From positions 174,180-238,179 of the forward strand of contig DBQP01000010.1 of assembly GCA_002305265.1 (NCBI GenBank): a stretch of DNA of 64,000 bases. The letters are read 5' to 3'. Below the pieces are notes generated by a model that saw nothing but the letters and a program-made list of their open reading frames with translations, searched no databases and had not been told where the DNA came from. This stretch comes from Prevotellaceae bacterium UBA1391 (lineage in GTDB: Bacteria > Bacteroidota > Bacteroidia > Bacteroidales > Bacteroidaceae). The position numbers and the translations under genes were made by a program. Below, one piece after another: positions 17,295 to 25,740 of this stretch (the stretch's first letter is position 1; each line of letters starts with the position of its first letter).

Positions 17295-19493
17295 TCAGCC
17301 CAGCGTGATGTGCACAGTGCGGCCGCGCACCACCTTGCTGCCCGCCGCAACGCTCTGGCTCTCCACTTTGCCGCAGCCCCTGACGCGCGCTTTCATGCCG
17401 CGGCTCTCGATGGCATAGACGGCATCGCGGGCGCCCATGCCACTCAAGTCGGGCACGCGGTCTGCCGACGCGCTGTCGGACTGAAGCACCACTTCTCCTT
17501 CGACGATGCTGGCCGTGCCCCAACCCGACTTGCTGCCGGCATGGCGCACAGGCACCCGCATCCATTTCAGGGCGCTGCGGGCAGAGGCCAGACAGCCCGA
17601 CTTGACGTCGGGGGTCGCCACGGCGGCGGAATCGCGCACGAAGTTCAGGTTCGACGTCGGACTCTTCGAGTAGACGCTCTCCGCTATCTTGGCAAACACC
17701 GTGCCCGCCATGCGGCCTCCGGAAGCGCCCGGCGCAGCCGTGCGGATGGCTACGATGCAGGTGTATTGAGGGTTCTCGTAGGGATAGAAGCCGCAGAAGC
17801 TGACCAGATGGCGCTGGCGTCCGCTGTGGTAGCCGCCTCCCTCCGCCACCTGGGCGGTGCCGGTCTTGCCCGCCACGACGAAGTGCTTGCTGCCGGCCAG
17901 GCGTCCCGTGGCATGCTGCTTGGCGTTGACCACGCGCCACATCATCTCACGGATGTCTTTCAGTGTCGAAGGCTTGCAGATCTGCTCCTTGAGGACTTCC
18001 ACCGGAAATTCTTCCACCACCTCGCCGTTGCGCGAGAGTCCCTTCACGAAACGAGGGCGCACCATCTTGCCGCCGTTGGCGATGGCGTTGTAGAAAGCGA
18101 CGGTGCTGATGGGCGGAATCATCGAGCCATAGCCGATGGAGAGCCACGCCAGCGACGGTCCGCTCCAATAGACGTGCGGATCATTCGGCCCGACAATGCG
18201 CGGATTGGCCGTTCCCTCGAACGGCAGACCGAGCGGCGTGCCGATGCCGACGCGCTTCAGACCCTCGATGAACTTCTCCGGCTTGTTGTGGTAGTGCGCG
18301 TCGATGACCTTGCTGACGCCAACGTTGGAGCTTCGTTGCACGGCCTCGGCCACGTCGATCAGGCCCGCGCCGCCGTTCTTATACCATCCCGCATCTTTCA
18401 TCATGGCGCCGTGCATGTTGTAGACGCCGTTGCCCACGTCGACAGGGTCGTGCGCGGTGATCTCGCCATCGTCGATGGCCACCATGACAGACGCTATCTT
18501 GAAGGTCGATCCGGGCTCCATGAGCGAGGTGAGCGCGTAGTTGCGTCGGTCGTAATAGCGGCCGAGCACGGTGTCCCTCTCCAAGTTGACGATGGCTTTC
18601 ACGTCGCCCGTCTTCACCTCCATGAGCACGACCACGCCAAACTCGGCGTCGAGCTCAATCAGCTTCTCGCGCAACGCGTTCTCGCAGATGTCCTGCAAAC
18701 CCACGTTGATGGTGGAGATCACGTCGTAGCCCGGCACAGGCTCTCGGTCGACGATCGTCACGTTCTTCGAGCGGATGCGGCGCCGGCGCATCAGGCCCGG
18801 CTCGCCGCGGAGCAGGGAATCGTAGGCATGCTCGATGCCCGACTTGCCTCTCGGCTCCAGCGCATACATGTCGCCGAGCATTCGGCGCGCCAGCGACTCG
18901 AACGGTTTCTTGCGGTTGTTGCGCTCGTCCACCGTCAGTCCGCTCTGGTATTTGTTCTTGATATTGAAGACGGGAAGCTTCTTCAGTTCCTGAAACTGGA
19001 TGTAATTGAGGATGTAGCCCGGGCACACGTCGTAATAGCGGCGGCGCTCGTCGAGTCCCTTGGTGAGGTGTCGGACATAGCCGGCCGAATCGAGCGCGGG
19101 ACAGATGTCCGCCAGTCCTTTGGAAATGGCGGGAATGTGGGTGCGGATCAGCGAGTCGCGCTCGTGCAGCGCCTTCAGATAGCGTACGTGCACTTTTTGG
19201 TCCGAACTGTCCTTCGGCAGGCCAGCCATGAAGTCGAAGTGCACCTTGTAGTTGGGCAGGCTGCTGGCCATGAGCTGTCCCTCGTCGGAGAGGATGTTGC
19301 CGCGCGTCGGCTGCAGCTCCACGCTGTCCTTCTCAAAATACTGCTGGCGCATCTCAATCCACTTGTCGCGCTCCACGACAGCCGTCATCACCATGTGATA
19401 GATGATGCCGCCGCAGATGAGGATCATGATGATGATCACCGGCGGAAACTTGTTGGGGAGGAGCCTTGGATTTTTTGCGGATTCGCTGGACAT
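17295..19493 (-). CDS. ftsI: Peptidoglycan transpeptidase FtsI (class B PBP with PASTA domain)
   Basis: Septal class B penicillin-binding protein that crosslinks the glycan made by FtsW. The 732-residue protein has a short cytoplasmic tail, one membrane anchor (about 18-39, PVIIIMILICGGIIYHMVMT), a dimerisation domain starting with LQPTRGNILSDEGQLMA, and the transpeptidase domain with the serine motif EPGSTFKIAS (STFK, near residue 320), RSSNVGV (SxN) and VAGKTGTAQV (KTG). One PASTA domain closes the protein (from VPDLSGMGARDAV to GRTVHITLG), as in the FtsI/SpoVD-like PBPs of Bacteroidota. It is preceded by the FtsL-like gene. Confidence 0.97.
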   Translation of the reverse strand: MSSESAKNPRLLPNKFPPVIIIMILICGGIIYHMVMTAVVERDKWIEMRQQYFEKDSVELQPTRGNILSDEGQLMASSLPNYKVHFDFMAGLPKDSSDQKVHVRYLKALHERDSLIRTHIPAISKGLADICPALDSAGYVRHLTKGLDERRRYYDVCPGYILNYIQFQELKKLPVFNIKNKYQSGLTVDERNNRKKPFESLARRMLGDMYALEPRGKSGIEHAYDSLLRGEPGLMRRRRIRSKNVTIVDREPVPGYDVISTINVGLQDICENALREKLIELDAEFGVVVLMEVKTGDVKAIVNLERDTVLGRYYDRRNYALTSLMEPGSTFKIASVMVAIDDGEITAHDPVDVGNGVYNMHGAMMKDAGWYKNGGAGLIDVAEAVQRSSNVGVSKVIDAHYHNKPEKFIEGLKRVGIGTPLGLPFEGTANPRIVGPNDPHVYWSGPSLAWLSIGYGSMIPPISTVAFYNAIANGGKMVRPRFVKGLSRNGEVVEEFPVEVLKEQICKPSTLKDIREMMWRVVNAKQHATGRLAGSKHFVVAGKTGTAQVAEGGGYHSGRQRHLVSFCGFYPYENPQYTCIVAIRTAAPGASGGRMAGTVFAKIAESVYSKSPTSNLNFVRDSAAVATPDVKSGCLASARSALKWMRVPVRHAGSKSGWGTASIVEGEVVLQSDSASADRVPDLSGMGARDAVYAIESRGMKARVRGCGKVESQSVAAGSKVVRGRTVHITLG

Positions 19494-19571
19494 GAAACGG
19501 AACTGTAGGGGTTTGTCTGGCGGAGCGGCTGTGCGTGGCGCCGGCCGCGCCGCTTCGTTGTTTTCGACGGA

Positions 19572-19746
19572 CGGAAGCGTAAGTCTGGATGCGTCGGGAT
19601 GAAGTGGCGCCGGTGCGCCGGAAATGCCGTGGGCCTGCGGCGTAACACTGCCAAGCGCTACCGGAAGTGCTGTGGATGCGCAGTGGACGTACTGCCTTCC
19701 TGCGCCGGAAATGCGGTGGATGCGCAGTTTTCGTATATGGCGCGGC
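19572..19746. repeat. Imperfect 44-bp (2x22) repeat with CCGGAAATGC and GTGGATGCG cores
   Basis: CCGGAA(A/G)TGC starts at 19618, 19661 and 19705 (steps 43 and 44), and GGATGCG at 19587, 19674 and 19718 (87 and 44). The intermediate halves share CGTA..ACTGCC. One base has been lost between copies. It occupies most of the 300-base gap between ftsL and ftsI and starts 48 bases beyond the ftsL stop codon. Confidence 0.7.
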
Positions 19747-19793
19747 GCTCTCGGGCTTGTGGCGCGCCATCGCCAGCAGGCCCGGGAGCGCGA

Positions 19794-20336
19794 TTAACGG
19801 CCGCCGGTGGGCTTCGTAATCTCGAAGGGATGGTGGACCGGCGGCTTGAGCGCCGTGTCTCCATTGAGGATGAGCTGCTTCTCGATGTGCGACTGTCGGC
19901 TGAGATTGAGGAGTTCGCTCGACTGCGTGAGCACGCGGTAGCGCTCCTGCTCCACCTGCACCTTGAGGCTGTCGAGCAGGATGATGTCCTGCTGGCTGGC
20001 GTAGCGGTTGCCTGTGTAGAAAATCATGAGGAAGGCGCAGAAGAGGATGAAGAGCACCTGCCGCTGGAAGAAGCGGCTCTGCAGGATGTCGCCGCCGAGG
20101 ATGGACTTGAGCGAGACGTCGGCATATTCGTCCGCATCCTCGTCGTCGACGAAGCGGCGCATGACTTCCTGGTCCTCCTGGGGCGCAGCACTGCCGGCGT
20201 CGGTGGCTGCCGCGCGTCTGGCGGAACCGTCCGGCCGCCGCTGCTGGCCGCCGACCGCGGCATCGGCCAAAGCCTGCACATCGGCCGGCGTCTGCGCCTG
20301 CTGATGCTTCTGCTGTGTGTCGTCTCGTTCTGCCAT
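19794..20336 (-). CDS. FtsL-like cell division protein
   Basis: A 180-residue bitopic protein: a long polar, Gln/Ala-rich cytoplasmic region (1-85), one membrane helix (about 93-110, RQVLFILFCAFLMIFYTGN) and a short extracytoplasmic coiled-coil-like segment with heptad leucines (VEQERYRVLTQSSELLNLSRQSHIEKQL). Size, topology and position between rsmH and ftsI match the FtsL-like protein of Bacteroidota dcw clusters, which is expected to pair with FtsQ and stimulate FtsW/FtsI. Sequence similarity to E. coli FtsL cannot be seen by eye, so the call rests on topology and context. Confidence 0.85.
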   Translation of the reverse strand: MAERDDTQQKHQQAQTPADVQALADAAVGGQQRRPDGSARRAAATDAGSAAPQEDQEVMRRFVDDEDADEYADVSLKSILGGDILQSRFFQRQVLFILFCAFLMIFYTGNRYASQQDIILLDSLKVQVEQERYRVLTQSSELLNLSRQSHIEKQLILNGDTALKPPVHHPFEITKPTGGR

Positions 20337-20388
20337 TGTCGTTGGTTGTTGGTTCGGCCGGGCCTTTCGTTGCGGTCCGGCGGATGAT

Positions 20389-21363
20389 TCATGCTTCTTC
20401 CGCCACGCGCTCCGCCACGCGGAGCTTTGCGCTGCGGCTTCTCGGGTTGCGCTCCTGCTCCTCGGGAGAGGGCACGACCACCTTGTTGCTCACCGCCCGA
20501 AGCGGGGCATGCGTGCGCCCGAAGAAGTCCTTTTCCTCGCGTCCCTCGCAGTTGCCCGTGCGCATAAGGTTCTTCACGATGCGGTCTTCCAGCGAGTGGT
20601 AGGTGATGACGCTGAGGCGTCCGCCCGGCTTGAGCACGCGGATGGCGGCCTGCAGCATCTCGCGCAGGGCGTCCATTTCCTGGTTCACCTCAATGCGCAG
20701 CGCCTGGAACACCTTGGCCATCTCCTTCTTGCTGACGTCGGCCTGCCGGCCGGGCTTCGCCGGAAACAGCGGCTGGACGACGCTCAGGAAGTCCTCCACC
20801 TGCTCGATGCGTGCCTGCTGGCGCGCCTTGACGATGGCGGCTGCAATGCGGCGGCTCTGCTTCAGCTCTCCGTACATGTAGAAGAGGTCGGCCAGACGCT
20901 CCTCGGTGTAGTCGTTTACGATGTCGGCCGCCGTGCGGCTGGCGCGCTGGTTCATGCGCATGTCGAGCTTGCCGCCGAGGCGGAAGGAGAAGCCGCGCGT
21001 CTCGTCGTCGAAGTGGTGGCTCGAAACGCCGAGGTCGGCCAGGATGCCGTCCACCTGCTCCACGCCCTCGTAGCGGAGGAAGTTCTGCAGGAAGCGGAAG
21101 TTGCCTCGCACAAACGTGAAAACCTCGGGGGCAAATGCCTCGTCGAGGTTGCGCATGGCGTCGAGGTCCTGGTCGAAGCCAAAGAGCCGGCCTTTGCCGC
21201 CGAGCCGCCGGAGGATCTCGCGGCTGTGCCCGCCACCGCCGAAGGTCACGTCGACATAGGTCCTGCCTTCTTTGAGCGCAAGTCCGTCGATGCTTTCCTT
21301 GAGCAGCACCGGCACGTGGTAGGTGGTTGCCTCTGCCTGCTGTTTCGTTGCTTCGTTCGTCAT
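20389..21363 (-). CDS. rsmH: 16S rRNA (cytosine(1402)-N(4))-methyltransferase
   Basis: SAM-dependent methyltransferase modifying C1402 in the ribosomal P site (formerly MraW). The start at 21363 gives 324 residues with YHVPVLLKESIDGL at the N-terminus, the SAM-binding loop YVDVTFGGGGHSREIL, FGFDQDLDAM, ILADLGVSSHH, FSFRLGGKLDMRMNQ and the C-terminal GGRLSVITYHSLEDRIVK, all classical for the family. A longer frame to 21510 would overlap mraZ and was rejected. It is the second gene of the cluster, 146 bases after mraZ. Confidence 0.98.
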   Translation of the reverse strand: MTNEATKQQAEATTYHVPVLLKESIDGLALKEGRTYVDVTFGGGGHSREILRRLGGKGRLFGFDQDLDAMRNLDEAFAPEVFTFVRGNFRFLQNFLRYEGVEQVDGILADLGVSSHHFDDETRGFSFRLGGKLDMRMNQRASRTAADIVNDYTEERLADLFYMYGELKQSRRIAAAIVKARQQARIEQVEDFLSVVQPLFPAKPGRQADVSKKEMAKVFQALRIEVNQEMDALREMLQAAIRVLKPGGRLSVITYHSLEDRIVKNLMRTGNCEGREEKDFFGRTHAPLRAVSNKVVVPSPEEQERNPRSRSAKLRVAERVAEEA

Positions 21364-21509
21364 GCTGATGGGTTGCTTTGTATTTTCTTCATTCGGGTTG
21401 ATTCCTCTTGGTCTCCGCAGGGCTTCCGACGGCTTGTCGGCCGGATGTGTCGCCTGCTCCGCTCCTCGCTGCAGCCTCGCCGGCGGCGGGAAGGCCGCCG
21501 TGGGGGCCA

Positions 21510-21977
21510 TCAGGCCTGCGGAGGCATCGCGGGCATGCTGCCCAGCACGCTCTGCAGGTTGGCGCCGAGCTCGTCCTGCTCATCCAGTTTGCGCTCCAGC
21601 TGCTGCTTGTCCCACACCTCGATGTGGTCGTCGACGGCCAGGAAGCGCACGTCCTGTGCGATGCCGGCATACTGCTGCTTGCGCTTGTTGATGAGGAAGC
21701 GCCCGTTGCTGTCCAGTTCCACCACCTCGGCCTCGGCCACAAACTGGCGGATCATGCGTTGATGGTCGCCGTTCCAGCGGTTGAGCCGCGCGCGCATCTC
21801 GTCGAGCAGCTCGTTCCAGAGCGTCTCGGGATAGAGCACCAGACAGCGCTCAAAGACATCGGGCCGGAGAATCAGGCGGCGCTCGCCGCTCATCTCCAGC
21901 TGCTTGCGGAAGGAGGCCGGCAGGAATACGCGTCCCTTGGCATCCGTCTTGGCAGGATAATCACCGATAAATCTCAT
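21510..21977 (-). CDS. mraZ: Transcriptional regulator MraZ
   Basis: A 155-residue protein with two SpoVT/AbrB-like beta modules. The first carries the DNA-contacting DAKGRVFLPASFRK (about 12-25) and the second LDSNGRFLINKRKQQYAG (about 90-107). MraZ forms a ring that binds short GTGGG repeats in its own promoter and represses the dcw cluster in several bacteria. It is the first gene of the cluster here. Matching GTGGG direct repeats lie upstream (see the promoter entry), which supports autoregulation. Confidence 0.97.
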   Translation of the reverse strand: MRFIGDYPAKTDAKGRVFLPASFRKQLEMSGERRLILRPDVFERCLVLYPETLWNELLDEMRARLNRWNGDHQRMIRQFVAEAEVVELDSNGRFLINKRKQQYAGIAQDVRFLAVDDHIEVWDKQQLERKLDEQDELGANLQSVLGSMPAMPPQA

Positions 21978-22289
21978 CTACGCTTGGGGCTTGGTCGGGG
22001 GATTGAATGGAAGGTTGAAAATTGGAAAAATGCGGGTGAGCGAGACGGCCGATGCGGAATCAGCACTTTCCCGCGCCTGCAAAGACTGTTGTGCTTGCTG
22101 GTGGTGCCCGGCTGGGCCGAACACACCTTACAGAAAAACCGGGCTATGGGAGCGATGGAGAATCATGTGGTCCGGCCCGCCCCTGCTTGCCGCAAGGCTG
22201 CCGGATTCGCTCGCTGCGGAGCGTGTCTGCACGAGGCAAACTTTTCCGCGTTGCCGTCAGAAAAAACGAACTGTTATGGAATTCCAATG

Positions 22290-22320
22290 CAAAAATAATA
22301 AATCCCCCACAATTCCCCAC
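22290..22320 (-). promoter_or_regulatory. Candidate mraZ promoter with MraZ boxes
   Basis: On the minus strand, two GTGGG words lie in direct repeat ten bases apart (GTGGGGAATTGTGGGGG, 22320-22304), the spacing known for MraZ operators. Seven bases further downstream is TATTTTTG (22297-22290), a match to the -7 element TAnnTTTG. The boxes therefore cover the -33 region, where a bound protein would block transcription. The leader would be about 300 bases. Within the 947-base gap 21978-22924 I otherwise see only the inverted repeat, array 3 and a terminator. Confidence 0.65.
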
Positions 22321-22425
22321 ATTTTCTCTACATTATTTTCAAAAAAGTTTTTAACAGGGTGTGTACAACCTTTATTATATTCTCATTATCAATAATTTGC
22401 ATATACACAAAAAATGTGGGGAATT
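22311..22425. other. 15-bp inverted repeat flanking an AT-rich segment
   Basis: AATTCCCCACATTTT at 22311-22325 is exactly inverted at 22411-22425, separated by 85 bases of AT-rich DNA. The right arm contains a third GTGGGG word, on the plus strand. It could be a distal MraZ half-site that allows looping, or a remnant of a duplicated operator. Confidence 0.55.
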
Positions 22426-22662
22426 TTTATCGCAAAAGGACAAAAAAGGCGGAGAAATCATCTCTGATGCGCAACAACCACCGATGGGCAAGCTGCATTT
22501 TGCATATACGCTCCGCTCTTTCTCTCCATCCGCTCTCCGCCCAGCGCGACAAGGGCCTGCGATCGGAAATGCCCGAGGCGCGCAACGGGAAACAGCGGAC
22601 CGGTATGCGGAAGGGGCAGGGAGCGCCCGTTCACTTCGCGCAGTCGGCAGCCTCGGCAGCAC

Positions 22663-22750
22663 GGGCGAAAATAGCCGATTCGAAACGAAGGCCTTCGCAA
22701 TCCGAAACGAAGGCCTTCGCGATGCAACGAGAAGGCCTTCGTGAAAGAAT
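22663..22750. repeat. 22-bp-phased GAAGGCCTTC array (array 3)
   Basis: Three perfect GAAGGCCTTC palindromes at 22687, 22709 and 22731, exactly 22 bp apart. The spacer words CGATTCGAA (22676) and CAATCCGAA (22698) are also 22 bp apart, so a degraded unit precedes the first palindrome. The array lies 185 bases beyond the stop codon of the acyl-CoA dehydrogenase gene, past its terminator. Confidence 0.93.
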
Positions 22751-22864
22751 GAGGCAGGCGCCGCCCCACTGGCGCGCAGGGGCGGCACCGACCTGGAGAG
22801 AGGTCTGCGGCCGACGGACTGCGCAGCAACGCTTGGGCAGGCGGCCGACGCAGGCATACAAAAA

Positions 22865-22901
22865 CAGCTCCCGACTTGCCACGGAGGCGCATCGGGAGCT
22901 G
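22865..22901 (-). terminator. Terminator of the etf/acyl-CoA dehydrogenase operon
   Basis: A 10-bp stem (CAGCTCCCGA with TCGGGAGCTG) around a 17-base loop. On the minus strand it is followed within a base by TTTTTG. It lies 24 bases after the acyl-CoA dehydrogenase stop codon. Confidence 0.8.
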
Positions 22902-22924
22902 GATGTCGGAATGGAGGGAGGGGC

Positions 22925-24649
22925 TTATGCCTGCTCGCTGATGTCGTGGCGATAGGCGTCGAGCTGTTCCTCGTTCATGCGGCGGATGTAGTTGAAGTGC
23001 TTCTCCACCTCGCTCTCCGCGTAGTTGACGAAGACGTTGAGCGACTTGGCGAAGAGTTCGGGCGCCTTCTGTGCGTCCTGCAGCATGAGGTGCGCCATGA
23101 TGATGAAGGAGGTCATGTCGTAGAGCTTGCGTGCGCAGAAGTCAAGCAAGTCCTGATTGGCGGCTTCCTTCACGGCGTTGGTGGAGGCGTCGAGCTTCGA
23201 GGTCATTTCCTTGATGCGGCGGTAGATGCCCTCGTAGGCTTCGGCCACGGGCTCTGCCTCATACTCGCGGATGATGCCGAGGTAGGTGCCGTTGGTGACG
23301 TAGCGGATGGCTGCGACGGTCTGGAGCTGTGTCGTGCCCTCGTAGATGCTGGTGATGCGGGCGTCGCGGTAGAGCTGCTGGCATTTGTAGTCGAGCATGA
23401 AGCCGGAACCGCCGTGCACCTGGATGCAGTCGTAGGCGTTCTGGTTGGCGAACTCGGAGTTCATTCCCTTGGCCAACGGCGTGAACGCATCGGCCAGTCG
23501 GCTGTAGCGTTTCTGCTCCTGACGCTCCTCGGGTGTGAGCTTGCGTTCGCGTGCGATGTCGTCGAGCGCCTTGTAGATGTCGACGTAGCGGCTGGTCATG
23601 TAGAGCAGCGTGCGGCCGGCGTCGAGACGGGCCTTCATGGTGGCGAGCATGTCGTAGACGGCGGGGAACTTGATGATTTCCTTGCCGAACTGCTTGCGGT
23701 CCTTGGCATAGGCGACGGCCTCGTTGTAGGCCATCTGCTGGATGCCGACCGACTGGGCTGCAATGCCGAGTCGGGCACCGTTCATGAGGGCCATGACGTA
23801 TTTGATGAGTCCGAGCTTGCGCTCGCCGCAGAGCTCAGCCTTGGCATTTTTGTAGACGAGCTCGCAGGTGGGGCTGCCGTGGATGCCGAGCTTGTTCTCG
23901 ATGCGGCGCACGTCGACACCGCCCTGGTTCTTGTCGTAGATGAACATGGAGAGGCCTCGTCCGTCCTTCGTGCCTTCTTCCGAGCGTGCGAGCACGAGAT
24001 GGATGTCGGAGTCGCCGTTGGTGATGAAGCGCTTGACGCCATTGAGCAGCCAGCAGCCGTCGGCCTCGGAATAGGTGGCCTTGAGCATGACGCTCTGGAG
24101 GTCGGATCCTGCGTCGGGCTCGGTGAGGTCCATCGACATGGTCGCTCCGGCGCACACGCAGGGAATGAAGCGCTGGCGCTGGTCTTCGTCGCCGAACTCG
24201 TAGAGCGTCTCGATGCAGTCCTGGAGCGACCAGATGTTCTCGAAGCCGGCGTCGCCCGCGCTCACCATCTCGTTGGCGGCGGTGTAGACGGTGATGGGCA
24301 GGTTGAGTCCCTGGTAGCGGCGGGGCATGGTCATGCCGGTGAGTCCGGCCTTGATGGTCGCGTCGAGGTTCTCGTAGGTCTTGGAGGCGTAGCGCACGCG
24401 GCCGTTCTCGCAGTGGGCGCCTTCGGCGTCGACGGCCTCGGCGTTGGGCGCGATGACGTTGGCTGTCACGTCGCCCACGATCTCGAGCGTGCTGTCGTAG
24501 GAGTCCATTGCGTCCTCGAAGTTGTGAGGCGCATAGTCGTATTCATCTTTGTCTGCGAAGTTGCGTTCCTTGAGTTCGACGATGCGCTCCATGAGCGGAT
24601 GCTGCATGTGGAACTTGATTTCAGGGTTGTCGCTATAGAAATTTGCCAT
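22925..24649 (-). CDS. Acyl-CoA dehydrogenase
   Basis: FAD-dependent acyl-CoA dehydrogenase, 574 residues, somewhat longer than the usual 380 because of an N-terminal segment and a C-terminal helical domain, as in the ACAD10/AidB-like and Bacteroidota acyl-CoA dehydrogenases. Motifs seen are MSMDLTEPDAGSDLQSV (FAD/substrate loop), FITNGDSDIH, ARLGIAAQSVGI, YAKDRKQFG, QVHGGSGFMLDY and RDARITSIYEGTTQLQ, whose Glu is the likely catalytic base. Electrons would pass to the ETF encoded by the two genes upstream. Substrate is unknown; a short-chain or branched acyl-CoA is plausible. Confidence 0.92.
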   Translation of the reverse strand: MANFYSDNPEIKFHMQHPLMERIVELKERNFADKDEYDYAPHNFEDAMDSYDSTLEIVGDVTANVIAPNAEAVDAEGAHCENGRVRYASKTYENLDATIKAGLTGMTMPRRYQGLNLPITVYTAANEMVSAGDAGFENIWSLQDCIETLYEFGDEDQRQRFIPCVCAGATMSMDLTEPDAGSDLQSVMLKATYSEADGCWLLNGVKRFITNGDSDIHLVLARSEEGTKDGRGLSMFIYDKNQGGVDVRRIENKLGIHGSPTCELVYKNAKAELCGERKLGLIKYVMALMNGARLGIAAQSVGIQQMAYNEAVAYAKDRKQFGKEIIKFPAVYDMLATMKARLDAGRTLLYMTSRYVDIYKALDDIARERKLTPEERQEQKRYSRLADAFTPLAKGMNSEFANQNAYDCIQVHGGSGFMLDYKCQQLYRDARITSIYEGTTQLQTVAAIRYVTNGTYLGIIREYEAEPVAEAYEGIYRRIKEMTSKLDASTNAVKEAANQDLLDFCARKLYDMTSFIIMAHLMLQDAQKAPELFAKSLNVFVNYAESEVEKHFNYIRRMNEEQLDAYRHDISEQA

Positions 24650-24694
24650 GGTTCGTAAGATTTGTCAGGCTTTGAGGGGAAACGCCCGTGCCGT

Positions 24695-25735
24695 TTATTT
24701 GGAATTCTTCTTGTAGTACTTGATCATCTTGGGGATGACTTCCTCCACCGTACCCGTAATGATGTAGTCGGCAATCTGGTTGATCGGGGCATTGGGGTCG
24801 CTGTTGATGGAGATGATGATGCCGGCGTCCTTCATGCCGGAGATGTGCTGGATGGCACCGCTGATGCCGCAGGCGATGTAGACTTTCGGGCGGCAGGTGA
24901 CGCCGGTCTGGCCCACCTGGCGGTCGTGGCTCACCCATCCGGCGTCGACAGCGGCGCGGCTGGCGCCTACCTCGGCATGGATTTCCTTGGCGAGCTCGAA
25001 GAGTTTGTCGAATCCTTCCGCGCTTCCGACGCCGTAGCCGCCGGCGACGATGATGGACGCGCCCTTGAGGTTGTTCTTGGCAGCCTCGACGTGGCGGTCG
25101 AGCACCTTGACGACATAGTCGGTGAGGGGAACATATTTGGCCACGTCGTGGCGGATGACCTCTCCCTGGTAGTTCTCGTCGAGGATTTCCTTCTTCATCA
25201 CGCCGTCGCGCACGGTGGCCATCTGGGGCCGGTGGTCGGGGTTGACGATGGTGGCGATGATGCTGCCTCCGAAGGCCGGGCGAATCTGCATCAGCTGGTT
25301 GACGAACTGCTTCTTGACCATGGTGCCGTCGGCCTGCTTGACGTTCTGCTCATAGTCGCCGATCTCGAGCTGCGTGCAGTCGGCGGTGAGGCCGCTGAAG
25401 AGGGCGGAGGAGACGCGCGGCCCGAGGTCACGTCCAATGACCGTGGCGCCGAGCAGGCAAATCTCCGGCTTTTCCTCCTTGAAGAGGTTGACAACGGCCG
25501 AGGTGTGCGGAAGCGATGTGTAGGGGAAGAGTCCGGGTGCGTCGAAGATGTGCAGACGGTCGACGCCGTACGGAATAATTTGTTTCTCAATGCCTTCGAG
25601 TCCTGATCCCACGGCTACGGCCTCGAGCTGAACGCCCAGCTTGTTGGCCAAAGTGCGGCCCTTGGTCAGGAGTTCGAGGCTCACGTCGGCAACCTGGTTG
25701 CCTTCGAGTTCGCAATATACAAATACGTTGTTCAT
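24695..25735 (-). CDS. etfA: Electron transfer flavoprotein subunit alpha
   Basis: FAD-binding subunit of the electron-transferring flavoprotein, 346 residues. The C-terminal domain shows the FAD signature with ASIIVAGGYGVGS, GASRAAVDAGWVSHDRQVGQTG, YIACGISGAIQHISGMKDA and IISINSDPNAPINQIADYIITG. It follows etfB by 5 bases and precedes the acyl-CoA dehydrogenase by 45, so the three are co-transcribed. The pair would accept electrons from the dehydrogenase; the eventual acceptor is not encoded here. Confidence 0.97.
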   Translation of the reverse strand: MNNVFVYCELEGNQVADVSLELLTKGRTLANKLGVQLEAVAVGSGLEGIEKQIIPYGVDRLHIFDAPGLFPYTSLPHTSAVVNLFKEEKPEICLLGATVIGRDLGPRVSSALFSGLTADCTQLEIGDYEQNVKQADGTMVKKQFVNQLMQIRPAFGGSIIATIVNPDHRPQMATVRDGVMKKEILDENYQGEVIRHDVAKYVPLTDYVVKVLDRHVEAAKNNLKGASIIVAGGYGVGSAEGFDKLFELAKEIHAEVGASRAAVDAGWVSHDRQVGQTGVTCRPKVYIACGISGAIQHISGMKDAGIIISINSDPNAPINQIADYIITGTVEEVIPKMIKYYKKNSK

Positions 25736-25740
25736 ATATC

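Noticed and set aside
22280..22430. Replication origin
   Set aside because: The segment is AT-rich with an inverted repeat, but no cluster of DnaA boxes (TTATCCACA-like) and no dnaA nearby; MraZ boxes and a promoter explain it better.
22359..22955. A plus-strand open frame of about 198 codons in the mraZ upstream gap
   Set aside because: It runs through the promoter region, array 3 and the terminator, overlaps the end of the acyl-CoA dehydrogenase gene, and its translation is low-complexity.
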